Notes under the pieces: model-generated
Database searches by the model: none
The model's input: only the letters and a program-made list of their open reading frames with translations
Told to the model about the DNA's origin: nothing
Shown: piece by piece, positions 1 through 8,087 of the stretch
How positions within the stretch are numbered: the stretch's first letter is position 1
How the letters are laid out: every line of letters starts with the position of its first letter
Made by a program: the position numbers and the translations under genes
From: Pelagicoccus mobilis
GTDB lineage: Bacteria > Verrucomicrobiota > Verrucomicrobiia > Opitutales > Opitutaceae
Direction of reading: 5' to 3'
DNA: 64,000 nt
NCBI RefSeq assembly: GCF_016595505.1
Contig: NZ_JAENIL010000005.1
Coordinates: 1-64,000 of the forward strand

Positions 1-396
1 AGACCGGGTCATCGCTTGGCGAAGCTAAGGTCTAGCGACGAAGGAGCGGTGTTAGAATCAACACTCGTTCGCTTCACTCACTAGATCCCTTCACTCCGTT
101 TCGGGCAAGGACACGACTGCGTCGGCAAGGACTTCCAGTAGACCACTTCGGGTTGCTCATTTCAAAGTTAACTCGAGTGTTACAGTAAGCGTCGCCAAGA
201 AAGAGCTAGGAGTGAAACGACCATCTCATCGCGCCACCCTGATCAAAGTCATTGCCGGTTGAAGACCGGGTCATCGCTTGGCGAAGCCAAGGTCTAGTGA
301 CGAAGCAGCGGTGTTAAAATTTACACTCGTTCGCTTCACTCACTAGATCCCTTCACTCCGTTTCGGGCAATGACCCGACTACTTCGGCGACGACTT
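1..396. repeat. Pair of 134-bp direct repeats, 262 bp apart
   Basis: No gene is visible in the first 420 bases. Positions 1-134 and 263-396 are near-identical copies of one unit. Both begin AGACCGGGTCATCGCTTGGC and contain CTCGTTCGCTTCACTCACTA followed by GATCCCTTCACTCCGTTTCG. Within each copy the ends are partly inverted: GACCGGGTCAT near the start against GGCAATGACCCGAC near the end of copy 2. This looks like a MITE-like or REP-like non-coding element. It lies downstream of the enolase-variant gene, whose stop is at 421, so it may also affect 3'-end processing of that operon. Confidence 0.75.
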
Positions 397-420
397 AAAA
401 AGGAGTATAAATCTCAGCTC

Positions 421-1710
421 TTACTTGAAAATCTTCTGGTAGAGCTCTGCTCCGACAAACTCGGCCTTCTCACCAAGAGTACGCTCAATACGAAGGCATT
501 CGTTCCATTTGACCATGCGTTCGCTACGAGCGAAGGAACCGACCTTTAATTGGCCTGCATTTGTCGCGACAGAGAGGTGGCAGATGAACGCGTCTTCGGT
601 CTCACCGCTACGAGCCGAGACCACAGGCAACCATCCTGCCTCTTGCGTCATCCGAATGGCATCAATCGTTTCTGTAACGCTACCGATTTGGTTGAGCTTG
701 ATAAGTACGCTATTCGCCGCACCGCGCTCAATGCCTTCCTGGATACGTGTTGGGTTCGTTGTGAACAGGTCATCGCCAATAATCTGAACCTTGTGCCCAA
801 CCGATTTCATGATCTTATCCCAGCTTTCCCAGTCAGTGTCCGCAGCTGGATCTTCGACTGAAATGATCGGATACTTTTCACACCACTCGATCATAAGATC
901 CGCAAACTCTTCACGCGTGAAGCTACGGTCTTCGAGGCGGAACTTGTAAGTCTGAGTTTCTTCATCGTACAAGTCGCTGGCTGCAATATCCAGCGAGATT
1001 GAGGCCTCTTTCCCAGGCGTGTATCCGGCGCGCTTTATCGCTTCTACGAAGGTATCGAAGACTTCTTCATTCGTTTCGAACTCTGGCCAATATCCACCTT
1101 CGTCCGCCAGGCCGTAGTACTTGTTCCGTTCACGGAAGATGTCACCAGCAGCGTGATACACATTAAATGTGATTTCGAGAGTTTCGGCATAGTCTTTTGC
1201 TCCGGTAGCGATCACAAGAAAGTCTTGCACGTCGGTACGCCAATTAGCGTGAGCGCCACCACCGATAATCTGGATCTCAGGAAGTGGAAGAAGATTCCCC
1301 TCACCTCCTCCAAGCGACTCATAGAGCGGCACACCTTTGGCATTCGCAGCAGCATTGGCGACAGCCATGGATACACCAAGGATCGCATTCGCTCCAAGCC
1401 GGCTCTTGTTTGGAGTTCCATCAAGATTGATCATCGCTTGGTCAACAGCTCGCTGATCATAGGCGTCTAGCCCAACGACTGCGTCCGAGATTTCCCCATT
1501 AACATTGGCAACAGCCTGAAATACAGACTTCCCGCGAAATTTACTCTTATCCCCATCTCGAAGCTCCAATGCTTCGAACTGGCCGGTGGAGGCACCGCTC
1601 GGAACGAGGCCGCAGCCCTTGACTCCGTTTTCTAAGGTAACTTCGACCTCCACGGTCGGCATGCCACGAGAATCGTAAATTTGGTAAGCGTCTACAGATT
1701 GTATTTTCAT
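421..1710 (-). CDS. Enolase-family protein, non-canonical active site
   Basis: This is a 429-residue protein of the true enolase family (phosphopyruvate hydratase fold), nearly full length. Conserved: loop PSGASTG (37-43), GGAHA with His154, DEGG with Glu204, metal ligands Asp241, Glu286 and Asp313, Lys338 in LIKLNQIG, and Lys389 in QLKVGS. Two active-site positions differ from textbook enolase: the QEF glutamate is Asp163 (VQDF) and the SHRSGETED histidine is Ala366 (SARSGETED). The NIINGG segment is also changed to IQIIGGG. It is the last gene of a sugar-catabolic operon, behind an APH-fold kinase. I infer a specialised paralogue acting on a 2-phospho-acid made by that operon, not the housekeeping enzyme; ordinary 2-phosphoglycerate dehydration remains possible. 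The ATG at 1710 fits the conserved N-terminus of the family. Confidence 0.85.
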   Translation of the reverse strand: MKIQSVDAYQIYDSRGMPTVEVEVTLENGVKGCGLVPSGASTGQFEALELRDGDKSKFRGKSVFQAVANVNGEISDAVVGLDAYDQRAVDQAMINLDGTPNKSRLGANAILGVSMAVANAAANAKGVPLYESLGGGEGNLLPLPEIQIIGGGAHANWRTDVQDFLVIATGAKDYAETLEITFNVYHAAGDIFRERNKYYGLADEGGYWPEFETNEEVFDTFVEAIKRAGYTPGKEASISLDIAASDLYDEETQTYKFRLEDRSFTREEFADLMIEWCEKYPIISVEDPAADTDWESWDKIMKSVGHKVQIIGDDLFTTNPTRIQEGIERGAANSVLIKLNQIGSVTETIDAIRMTQEAGWLPVVSARSGETEDAFICHLSVATNAGQLKVGSFARSERMVKWNECLRIERTLGEKAEFVGAELYQKIFK

Positions 1711-1842
1711 TTTTTAAAGGTGGATATTTGCCCACGAAGGGCTCGAAGGTTCACAAAGGATTTATTGAAGATCAGGTCACATTCCATTTCGTATCTACTT
1801 TTTAACCACAGAGTGCACAGATATCACAGAATGTCATTGGGT

Positions 1843-1982
1843 TGTAGGGTTGGACCTCTTGACGGCCGGAGCCTTGGCGTAGGACGTTAGTCCAGACCGC
1901 ATAAGTTTGATCAATCAATAGTCTTTCATTCAATTCGATTCAGAGCTTGCAATGCGGTCTGCACACGAGGTGCAACCCTACA
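1843..1982. repeat. Palindromic intergenic element, TGTAGGGT type
   Basis: The ends are inverted: TGTAGGGTTGGACCTC on the left and GAGGTGCAACCCTACA on the right. Inner arms GTCCAGACCGCAT and AATGCGGTCTG also pair. The right end overlaps the stop codon of the kinase gene (1978-1980). Upstream, around 1804-1832, is a CACAG-rich stretch (TTAACCACAGAGTGCACAG), a sequence type common in intergenic repeats. The element sits between the kinase and enolase-variant genes. Confidence 0.7.
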
Positions 1983-2973
1983 GGCGATACAGCTGATCAA
2001 ACCAGCCGCTCTCAACTTGTTCTAGATGGTTCAGTGGGTGACTAATCATTGGTTTAATCGTCTTTCGGACGAACTCTTGCTTCTCGCTAGCGAGGTATTC
2101 GACTGGGCTCTTGCCGTCGACTCTAGCGAGCATGAGCATAGGGAGGAGTTTGGCAGTGCGGTTGATGACTCCCTCTGCGTTTTCTGGATTTCCTTCGCGG
2201 TAGGCAATGATCGCGGCGTCGATCATATCGGCGAAGGCGAGTCGCTTGGGAGCGTGGTACAGACTTTTGAGAAAGAGATGATTGAGATAAAAACTCAGGT
2301 CGAAGGCCGCGTCCGCGTAACACGCCACTTCGCAATCGAGCGGCACGAGACGGTCTTCGCTGTAGAGTATGTTCTTCGGGCTATAGTCCCCGTGGATCAA
2401 ACACTCGCGGCTTGTCATCAAACGCTCTGCTTCCGCGAGTATCAGTGGTTTGATGTCCTCATGCTTCTCGGCTGTCGCACGCAGGTAGGGATCGATGCGG
2501 AGTTGGTCAAAGTTCGGGATTGAATCAAACTCAGCAAGCACCTTCACATCACCCCAGGACGCTGCGTGGATCTCGCCCAGCAGTTTGCCAGCCTTGGCCG
2601 CTAACTCGATTGAGCACTCGCCTGCCAGCATGGCTTGCTTCCAGTTCTCGAAACCGTCGAGGAACTCCATCGCAAACAACCCTGCCTCAGCATCGCTTCC
2701 CACAATCGCTGGCATCGCGTCTGGTCGCATTTCGCCGACATAGCGGATGTAGGCTTGCTCGGAATGGTTGCGCGATGTGTCCGCGAACCAGTCTGCTTCG
2801 ACTTTTAACTTCGCCAAGGCACGCTTCACCACGAAACGTTTCTCCCCGTCCTCCACGAGGTATATCTCACTGGATACACCACCGGTTAGCGGAGTTAGTG
2901 TAGCTTCAGGTGAAGCTATCCATTCACGCTCTATTAAGAGCGACTTTAGTTCATCTGCTGGGGCAACACTCAT
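1978..2973 (-). CDS. APH/choline-kinase-fold phosphotransferase
   Basis: The product has 331 residues from the ATG at 2973, which I prefer to the ATG at 3006 because it lies 2 bases after the stop of the upstream gene. It has the aminoglycoside-phosphotransferase / methylthioribose-kinase fold: a glycine loop TGGVSSEIYL near residues 30-39, FVVKRALAK with the nucleotide-binding lysine, the catalytic HGDYSPKN motif (Asp196) and the metal-binding PLDCE motif (Asp213). Such proteins use ATP to phosphorylate a small hydroxylated substrate. Here it is tightly linked to a mutarotase-like gene and an aldehyde dehydrogenase and precedes an enolase variant, so a sugar or sugar-acid kinase role is more likely than antibiotic resistance. 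A glycerate-type 2-kinase activity is my inference only. Confidence 0.75.
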   Translation of the reverse strand: MSVAPADELKSLLIEREWIASPEATLTPLTGGVSSEIYLVEDGEKRFVVKRALAKLKVEADWFADTSRNHSEQAYIRYVGEMRPDAMPAIVGSDAEAGLFAMEFLDGFENWKQAMLAGECSIELAAKAGKLLGEIHAASWGDVKVLAEFDSIPNFDQLRIDPYLRATAEKHEDIKPLILAEAERLMTSRECLIHGDYSPKNILYSEDRLVPLDCEVACYADAAFDLSFYLNHLFLKSLYHAPKRLAFADMIDAAIIAYREGNPENAEGVINRTAKLLPMLMLARVDGKSPVEYLASEKQEFVRKTIKPMISHPLNHLEQVESGWFDQLYRL

Positions 2974-2975
2974 CT

Positions 2976-4058
2976 TTATTGGTCGGGCTCGAGAAGCCAC
3001 TGCCAATCGACAGCTACCTCTACTTCATCACCATCTTCGAATCGAATCAAAACGTTTGCTTCACCTGCAACTGGGCTCACCGAAGCGACCGGCTTAACTC
3101 CATCGGTTGGGTGAACTAATTGAGTATGGCGCAAATAGGTCTCCTTCCGAGGAGTGAATTCCTTGGCAGTTTCAATTCCAAATTCCTCTAGAGGATTTTC
3201 GCGACTCCGCTCGCAATCGATCGAAAAATAGGAGCAAACGTCCTCTACTCCAATGCGACGACCATTCACGTTATTCCACGGTTCCTGAGCACAGCCGCCG
3301 TTTGAAAGCCAAAACAGAGTACTGGGAAACTGCTTCGTGCTTCGCAGCGACAGCCAAACGTATCCATCATAGGATACAGCAGTCCATCCAAGTCGGACGT
3401 CATCTGCAGCGCTCATCATAACCAGGTCCTCGTACTGCAGCGGGTTTGGATACTCGGCCACTGAGAGCGTACCCCCTTCTCGAAGTGGAAGCTCATCGAT
3501 ACTTTCGAATCGAGCCCCTTCCTTCAAAACGTTGATGTCCCCTGTTGAAGCATCACCAAACACTTCAGGGTACACACTACCGAATTTGAAGGCATTGATC
3601 CGAATCTGAACCGTTTCCTTCTCCGGTATGTACAATACGGGATGGTGACCGTAGTTGAACCGCCCTTCTACTCCCTCGATCTTGTGCTCGATATAGAGTG
3701 CACGATGGCCATTCCTCAGCTCCACACATTTTTCGATCAAGCCGGATTGCTGAGGCAACTCAACAGTCAAACGAATGCTGTTTTTCGTTTTCTCTACGAT
3801 ATCCCAAGGCCCATTCGCAGCCGGTCCATGCACTGGACCTCCGTCTTGACCGGGACCGAAGGGGAACCCAAAGAACTCACCACGGAGCCATTTGACAGCA
3901 GGTACATCCACCTTGCACTCTTCCGGCGTCCAGCCAGGCAAAGAGTACGGCTTTGCGACCTTCCCGCTCTCATCTAAACAGAATTCGACCGGAGCGATAT
4001 GACCGACGGGTACAACCACTTCGGCAGATACTAGGTCGGACTGTATTTTGGTAATCAT
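2976..4058 (-). CDS. Mutarotase-like (aldose 1-epimerase fold) protein, tentative
   Basis: The product has about 360 residues from the ATG at 4058. The longer reading frame starts inside a palindromic repeat, so that extension is rejected. It appears to be all beta, without a signal peptide. FNYGHHPVLYIPE and alternating hydrophobic strands recall galactose-mutarotase-like beta-sandwich proteins, but I do not see a full family signature. It overlaps nothing and is followed after 2 bases by the APH-fold kinase, so the two are translationally linked. A role in anomer interconversion of the sugar entering the operon is plausible. It could equally be an unrelated beta-sandwich protein. Confidence 0.5.
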   Translation of the reverse strand: MITKIQSDLVSAEVVVPVGHIAPVEFCLDESGKVAKPYSLPGWTPEECKVDVPAVKWLRGEFFGFPFGPGQDGGPVHGPAANGPWDIVEKTKNSIRLTVELPQQSGLIEKCVELRNGHRALYIEHKIEGVEGRFNYGHHPVLYIPEKETVQIRINAFKFGSVYPEVFGDASTGDINVLKEGARFESIDELPLREGGTLSVAEYPNPLQYEDLVMMSAADDVRLGWTAVSYDGYVWLSLRSTKQFPSTLFWLSNGGCAQEPWNNVNGRRIGVEDVCSYFSIDCERSRENPLEEFGIETAKEFTPRKETYLRHTQLVHPTDGVKPVASVSPVAGEANVLIRFEDGDEVEVAVDWQWLLEPDQ

Positions 4059-4086
4059 TACAAGGTGGGTAACAAATGGTGCGGTT

Positions 4087-4167
4087 TGTAGGGTTGAACC
4101 TTGGTCCAGACCGCGTCGGCTGAATTTCACTCCTGCACTACGGTCCGCGCCAAGGCACGACCCTACA
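4087..4167. repeat. Palindromic intergenic element, TGTAGGGT type
   Basis: The left arm TGTAGGGTTGAACCTTGG and the right arm CCAAGGCACGACCCTACA are inverted copies. Next to them, CCAGACCGCG and the CGGTCCGCG complement extend the stem. It shares ends and the inner CCAGACCGC sequence with the element at 1843-1982. It fills most of the gap between the aldehyde dehydrogenase and the mutarotase-like gene. Confidence 0.75.
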
Positions 4168-4179
4168 TTGATCAATCCA

Positions 4180-5646
4180 CTAAAGAGGTCTCGCTACAGT
4201 CTGGGGTCTTAGATAATCGTAGTATGTTTCAGGGCTGTTTACACCACCGCCAAGACCACTGAGATTTACCCCACCGTACGGTAGTCCGTAGGCAAATACA
4301 TTGTGGGCGTTGATCCAGTTGTTTCCGCAGGCCATGTTGTCAGCCACACGGTTGGCACGTTCTAGGTCCGCAGTAAAGACGCTATTTGCCAAGCCATAGT
4401 CGATCGAGTGCACCTGCTCCATGGCATCGGCCTCGTCCGTGAAGGTCGTAAGGTAGGCGCTTGGACCGAAAATCTCTTCCTTAAAGCAAATGTTCTCCGT
4501 ATCGCCTTTCAGGAGCGACGGGGTCATGAAGTAGCCTTGTTCACAGCCTTCAGGCGTAACGCACTCTCCTTTTAAGACCGCAGTCGCGCCTTCTGCTTCA
4601 CCCTTTGCAAGGTAGTCCACAACGGTCTGACGCTGCTTCTCGCTAGCTAGCGGCCCCATACCCGTTTCAGCTTTCAAGCCGTGCCCCAGCTTAACTGATT
4701 TTAGTAAACTTGTGACCTTATCGGTGAACGTTTCGACCACGGATTCCTGAACAATCCAGCGCGTCGCAGTACAGCAAACCTGGCCAGTGTTGAAGGTGAT
4801 CGCAGCCGAAAGCTGCTCAGCTGCCAAATCAAGGTCCGCATCTTCGAACACTACCGCTGCACCCTTTCCGCCAAGCTCAAGCTTGCAGGGAATCAGGTTT
4901 CGACCACAGGCCTCGCCAATCTTCTTACCAACGAAGCTCGAGCCGGTGAAGGACATGCGTTTGATCTTCTTGTGATTGCACATCGCTTCACCCACTTCGC
5001 GACCGCTGCCCGTCACAACATTAAGAACACCTGCGGGGAGTCCTGCTTCCTCTGCTAGTTTAGCGAAGAAGAGCGTGCTCAAAGGAGTGAGTTCGGCAGG
5101 TTTAACGACTACCGTGTTACCTGCAGCGAGCGCAGGAACAATTCCCCAGAGGAGAAGGTTGTACGGGAAGTTCCACGGAAAGATGAATCCACAAACTCCA
5201 TACGGAACGCGGTGGATACGAGCTTCCATCGCCTTGATCGCCAACGGTGTATCCGTCGGGAGCGACATGGAGAGGTCCGCGAAGTAGCGGATACACTCAA
5301 CTCCAAAGGGAATGTCGAAGCCTTTGGTATTCTCGATCGTTTTGCCGACGTCGAGCGTTTCAATCTCCGCTATCGTATCGAAATTCTTCTCAAGCGCATC
5401 CGCAATGCGGTGCAAGTAGATGGCCCGCTCATTCGCTGGCAAAGCGCTCCATGCTGGGAATGCCTTATCCGCAGCTTCGACCGCCGAATCCAATTCGACG
5501 GCTGAAGCTCTACGAACCTTGGCGATCGGTTCAGCAGTACAAGGATCGGTCACTTCGAAGCGTTCGCCCTCTTCATCGGTAAGCCATTGATTGTTGATAA
5601 ACGAGCCCAACGGGCCGGACAGGAATTTTTTCGTTTCTTCGAGCAT
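4180..5646 (-). CDS. NAD(P)-dependent aldehyde dehydrogenase
   Basis: A 488-residue, full-length member of the aldehyde dehydrogenase superfamily. PWNFP (157-161) and VVKPAE with Lys182 form the nucleotide site. LELGGK gives the general base Glu257, and FNTGQVC gives the catalytic Cys291, followed by a second Cys. The closest groups by eye are betaine/lactaldehyde/glycolaldehyde-type dehydrogenases; the exact substrate cannot be read. It follows an aldolase-like gene in the same direction, so its substrate is probably the aldehyde released by that enzyme: L-lactaldehyde from a 6-deoxyhexose, glyceraldehyde from a hexose, or glycolaldehyde from a pentose. The product would be the corresponding acid. 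Cytoplasmic, no signal peptide. Confidence 0.9.
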   Translation of the reverse strand: MLEETKKFLSGPLGSFINNQWLTDEEGERFEVTDPCTAEPIAKVRRASAVELDSAVEAADKAFPAWSALPANERAIYLHRIADALEKNFDTIAEIETLDVGKTIENTKGFDIPFGVECIRYFADLSMSLPTDTPLAIKAMEARIHRVPYGVCGFIFPWNFPYNLLLWGIVPALAAGNTVVVKPAELTPLSTLFFAKLAEEAGLPAGVLNVVTGSGREVGEAMCNHKKIKRMSFTGSSFVGKKIGEACGRNLIPCKLELGGKGAAVVFEDADLDLAAEQLSAAITFNTGQVCCTATRWIVQESVVETFTDKVTSLLKSVKLGHGLKAETGMGPLASEKQRQTVVDYLAKGEAEGATAVLKGECVTPEGCEQGYFMTPSLLKGDTENICFKEEIFGPSAYLTTFTDEADAMEQVHSIDYGLANSVFTADLERANRVADNMACGNNWINAHNVFAYGLPYGGVNLSGLGGGVNSPETYYDYLRPQTVARPL

Positions 5647-5682
5647 TCTATTTTGGGGTTGGGCTCTTAATCTGAATCAAGT

Positions 5683-5766
5683 TGTAGAGTCGTCGTTTAC
5701 GACGCACCGCTCTGCAGGGGAATCTGATCTGCAGGTCGCGGCATGGCGGCGAGCGCCAGCCCTACA
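5683..5766. repeat. Palindromic intergenic element
   Basis: It starts TGTAGAGTCGTCG and ends GCGAGCGCCAGCCCTACA. The outer TGTAG...CTACA ends match the elements at 1843 and 4087, and internal short inversions (CTGCAGGGG / ATCTGCAGG) are seen. It lies in the 169-bp gap between the aldolase and aldehyde dehydrogenase genes. Confidence 0.6.
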
Positions 5767-5815
5767 TCGATTTAGTTTTTGAGAACCAAGGGTTAACTAT
5801 TGAGTATTCAGCAAA

Positions 5816-6838
5816 TTATGACGCGTAGCTAAGGCCTGGATCAGTGAGTTCCATGTCCTTTTCGAGATCGCGTTTTGGCGGGATGCCTAGTTTATCGAGG
5901 TCGCCATGGTAGGCTTTTACCGCTTCTTCGGCAGTAAGCTTATCTTCAGAGAGAGCACGCAAGTATCCGACAAACGTTATCGGGTGCTCCGCATCCTTGA
6001 TCTTACGACCGTAAAGAGCCACACGAGCTCCGTATTTCTTCGCTTCGGTTAGCTGCTTGAAGGCATCGTAAGTCGTGCCGGTTCCTCCACCGAGAATTCC
6101 GACGATTAGGTCGCTATCGTAGTTGGCCAACTCCTCCATCGCCTTTGGACCAAAGTAAGGGATCTTGAGGAACTTCGGCCAGTGGGCCCGACCGACTCCC
6201 GCGAGCGAACGGACGAGCGCATCATTCACGAACGATGGAACATCCTCCGCTGGGATTCCACAATCCTCCACGTTTGGAGCAAAGACCTCTAGGAAGTAGT
6301 CGAAACCTGCCTTTGCGGCGTCCTCACGGAACGCTTTGAACTCAACCAGACTACGATAGTCCGCGTCTAGATCATTGTTGAAAGTCATTGAGTAGAGACC
6401 GAGGTTTACTTTCGGATCTCCATCTGGCTCAGCGGTCAAACTGCCGTATTGAGCTTCGTTGATGTCCGCGGAGCGGAAAGGAATCGACGGCTTGTTTCGG
6501 TAGTTCGCGACTCGGCTAATCCAAACATCGCTCGTATCGTTAGCACGAATTGCTGGAGTCACTGGACTGTCGACGAAGAGCTTCTCGTCGTGTGCAAGAC
6601 GGCTCATTACGGAGTTTGAAGCGAGCATTATGTCGATCAAACCACTTGCTGTCATCTCACGCATTTGATCCATGAATTCGTTCATGGAGTAGAAGCGCCC
6701 ATCTCCATTGCTTGGATACGGAGCCCCAGGGCATGCGATCCCCCAAGCCATGTCCGCATCCTTAGCGTCAGCGATTATGAATTCATTTGCACCCGGATTC
6801 TTCCGGAGAATTTCGAGTTTCTTATCGAGAGTTTTCAT
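5816..6838 (-). CDS. Class I (Schiff-base) aldolase-like protein, LacD/DhnA type
   Basis: A 340-residue protein with features of lysine-dependent class I aldolases of the DhnA/LacD/FbaB group: FLKIPYF with the probable Schiff-base Lys225, a phosphate-binding GGGTGTTYDAF at 250-260, and GRKIK at 278-282. No class II zinc signature is present. Position after a PfkB kinase and before an aldehyde dehydrogenase suggests cleavage of a ketose-1-phosphate to dihydroxyacetone phosphate and an aldehyde, replacing the class II FucA/RhaD-type enzyme. The N-terminal third is poorly recognisable. The repeat-filled 102-base gap upstream still allows operon transcription. Transaldolase-like or isomerase roles cannot be excluded from sequence alone. 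Confidence 0.65.
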   Translation of the reverse strand: MKTLDKKLEILRKNPGANEFIIADAKDADMAWGIACPGAPYPSNGDGRFYSMNEFMDQMREMTASGLIDIMLASNSVMSRLAHDEKLFVDSPVTPAIRANDTSDVWISRVANYRNKPSIPFRSADINEAQYGSLTAEPDGDPKVNLGLYSMTFNNDLDADYRSLVEFKAFREDAAKAGFDYFLEVFAPNVEDCGIPAEDVPSFVNDALVRSLAGVGRAHWPKFLKIPYFGPKAMEELANYDSDLIVGILGGGTGTTYDAFKQLTEAKKYGARVALYGRKIKDAEHPITFVGYLRALSEDKLTAEEAVKAYHGDLDKLGIPPKRDLEKDMELTDPGLSYAS

Positions 6839-6871
6839 TTTGAAATGTGTTTTTTTTATGTATCCTTAGAC

Positions 6872-6936
6872 AAGGTGGTGCGTCTTGTCCCAAGACGCAC
6901 ATTCGATGGTCGTCTTCGGAGAAGCCGACCCACCTT
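6872..6936. repeat. Palindromic element with perfect 10-bp hairpin
   Basis: AAGGTGG at 6872 and CCACCTT at 6930-6936 are inverted ends. Inside, GTGCGTCTTG (6878-6887) and CAAGACGCAC (6891-6900) form a perfect 10-bp stem with a 3-base loop. It separates the PfkB kinase and aldolase genes. It could be a REP-like element or an attenuator in the operon transcript. Confidence 0.7.
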
Positions 6937-6940
6937 TCAA

Positions 6941-8083
6941 TTAGCCATCATCAAATTCTCCAGCCGCCCAGGAACGGATAAAACAGGTTAGTTCTTGGCA
7001 GGATGCGCTCCGAGCGTTGCGGACGAAGAAGCCAGAGCTTGCAGCGCCTAATTGAAGTCGTTCTTCAGGTTCAAGACCGAGCATGAGCCCAGCGAAAAAA
7101 CCAGCGTTGAAACGGTCGCCCGCCCCTACGCTCCGTACTGGCTTCGCGCAGTACGGTCCGTCGATTTTGGCGACTCCACTTGCAGTCGCAGTTACAGCCG
7201 TCTTCACAAGGTGAATACTAAATTCGCTGATACCCGCTCTTTCACGCAACTCGCTACTCAAGCGTTCCAGTTCGGCTGGCGTTTCATCAGCTTCGTTTAG
7301 ACCAACAGCAGAGGCTAATCGATTCGCTTCATTGCCGTTTACGCTTAGAGTAACGCGACCAATTTTCTCGAAACCTCCAATGGTATCGATCAAGTCAACC
7401 ATATCCTCCTTCGTGCGGCTTGCTGGATCTGCGAGATCAAAGAAAAAATGCGGGCGATGGGAGATTCCGGATAGTGCCTCATCCATCAAGTAACGCCAGC
7501 AGTCCGTCATATATGGATACACAGACCAACTCGTGAGAGCGATTCCCTTTGCTTGAGAACAAGCATTGGCAAAGCGTCCGTCAGCCATCTGCTCTTTCAA
7601 ATACTCAGGAGTGAAGTTGGCAAAGTGGCTAAAGGAGCAGAACATCAACTTGCCATCGTCAAACTCAGTAACCAGTGCTCGGCCCGGCTCCATGCCTACA
7701 GGGTCAACGGATACGCACTTCTCAACAAAGGAACCGAAAGCTGGATTCGCCGGAGTTCCAACTCCTGAAAACGCATTTAGCGGGAAACCCATACTAGCGA
7801 TTCCATCGCCCATATTAACAGAGCAACCACCCGCGACGATCTCTTCGCAAACAAACTCTCGCGATCCGCTACGCCCTGCAGACGCACTCGCCCATGCTCC
7901 AAAGTCGCTGATCGTCGGTAGTGCTTTGAACGATACAGGTGAAGTCCGTTCACCCACGATACGGAGCGACTCGTCAACAAAAGCGTCGAACCCGATGACC
8001 ACCGGAGTTTTTCCGACACTTGAAGCCGCCCCTTTAACGCGATCCGCCAAAGCAGTTAGTGCAGCACTTGTTTCCTGTTTCAT
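6941..8083 (-). CDS. PfkB-family carbohydrate kinase
   Basis: 380 residues from the ATG at 8083. The longer frame to 8146 overlaps the isomerase by 59 bases and adds no conserved sequence, so the start 4 bases after the isomerase stop is chosen. PfkB (ribokinase-like) signatures are [11 protein letters not shown] near the N-terminus, [15 protein letters not shown] for substrate binding, and [12 protein letters not shown] near the C-terminus, where Asp323 is the catalytic base and GAG forms the anion hole. Expected reaction: ATP-dependent phosphorylation of a ketose, here the product of the FucI-like isomerase. Classical fucose and rhamnose pathways use FGGY kinases, so a PfkB enzyme in this position is a non-orthologous replacement. 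Translational coupling to the isomerase is likely. Confidence 0.85.
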   Translation of the reverse strand: MKQETSAALTALADRVKGAASSVGKTPVVIGFDAFVDESLRIVGERTSPVSFKALPTISDFGAWASASAGRSGSREFVCEEIVAGGCSVNMGDGIASMGFPLNAFSGVGTPANPAFGSFVEKCVSVDPVGMEPGRALVTEFDDGKLMFCSFSHFANFTPEYLKEQMADGRFANACSQAKGIALTSWSVYPYMTDCWRYLMDEALSGISHRPHFFFDLADPASRTKEDMVDLIDTIGGFEKIGRVTLSVNGNEANRLASAVGLNEADETPAELERLSSELRERAGISEFSIHLVKTAVTATASGVAKIDGPYCAKPVRSVGAGDRFNAGFFAGLMLGLEPEERLQLGAASSGFFVRNARSASCQELTCFIRSWAAGEFDDG

Positions 8084-8087
8084 CGCA

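Noticed and set aside
421-1710. Enolase as the ordinary glycolytic enzyme
   Set aside because: Active-site substitutions and location at the end of a sugar operon make a specialised paralogue more likely, though the housekeeping possibility is not excluded.
1978-3006. APH-fold kinase as an antibiotic resistance gene
   Set aside because: Surrounded by sugar catabolic genes with translational coupling; the fold is shared with many metabolite kinases.
4069-4077. Single GTAACAAAT near the mutarotase-like gene as operator
   Set aside because: A single 7-mer is expected by chance several times in 64 kb; only the paired copies with 21-bp spacing are considered meaningful.
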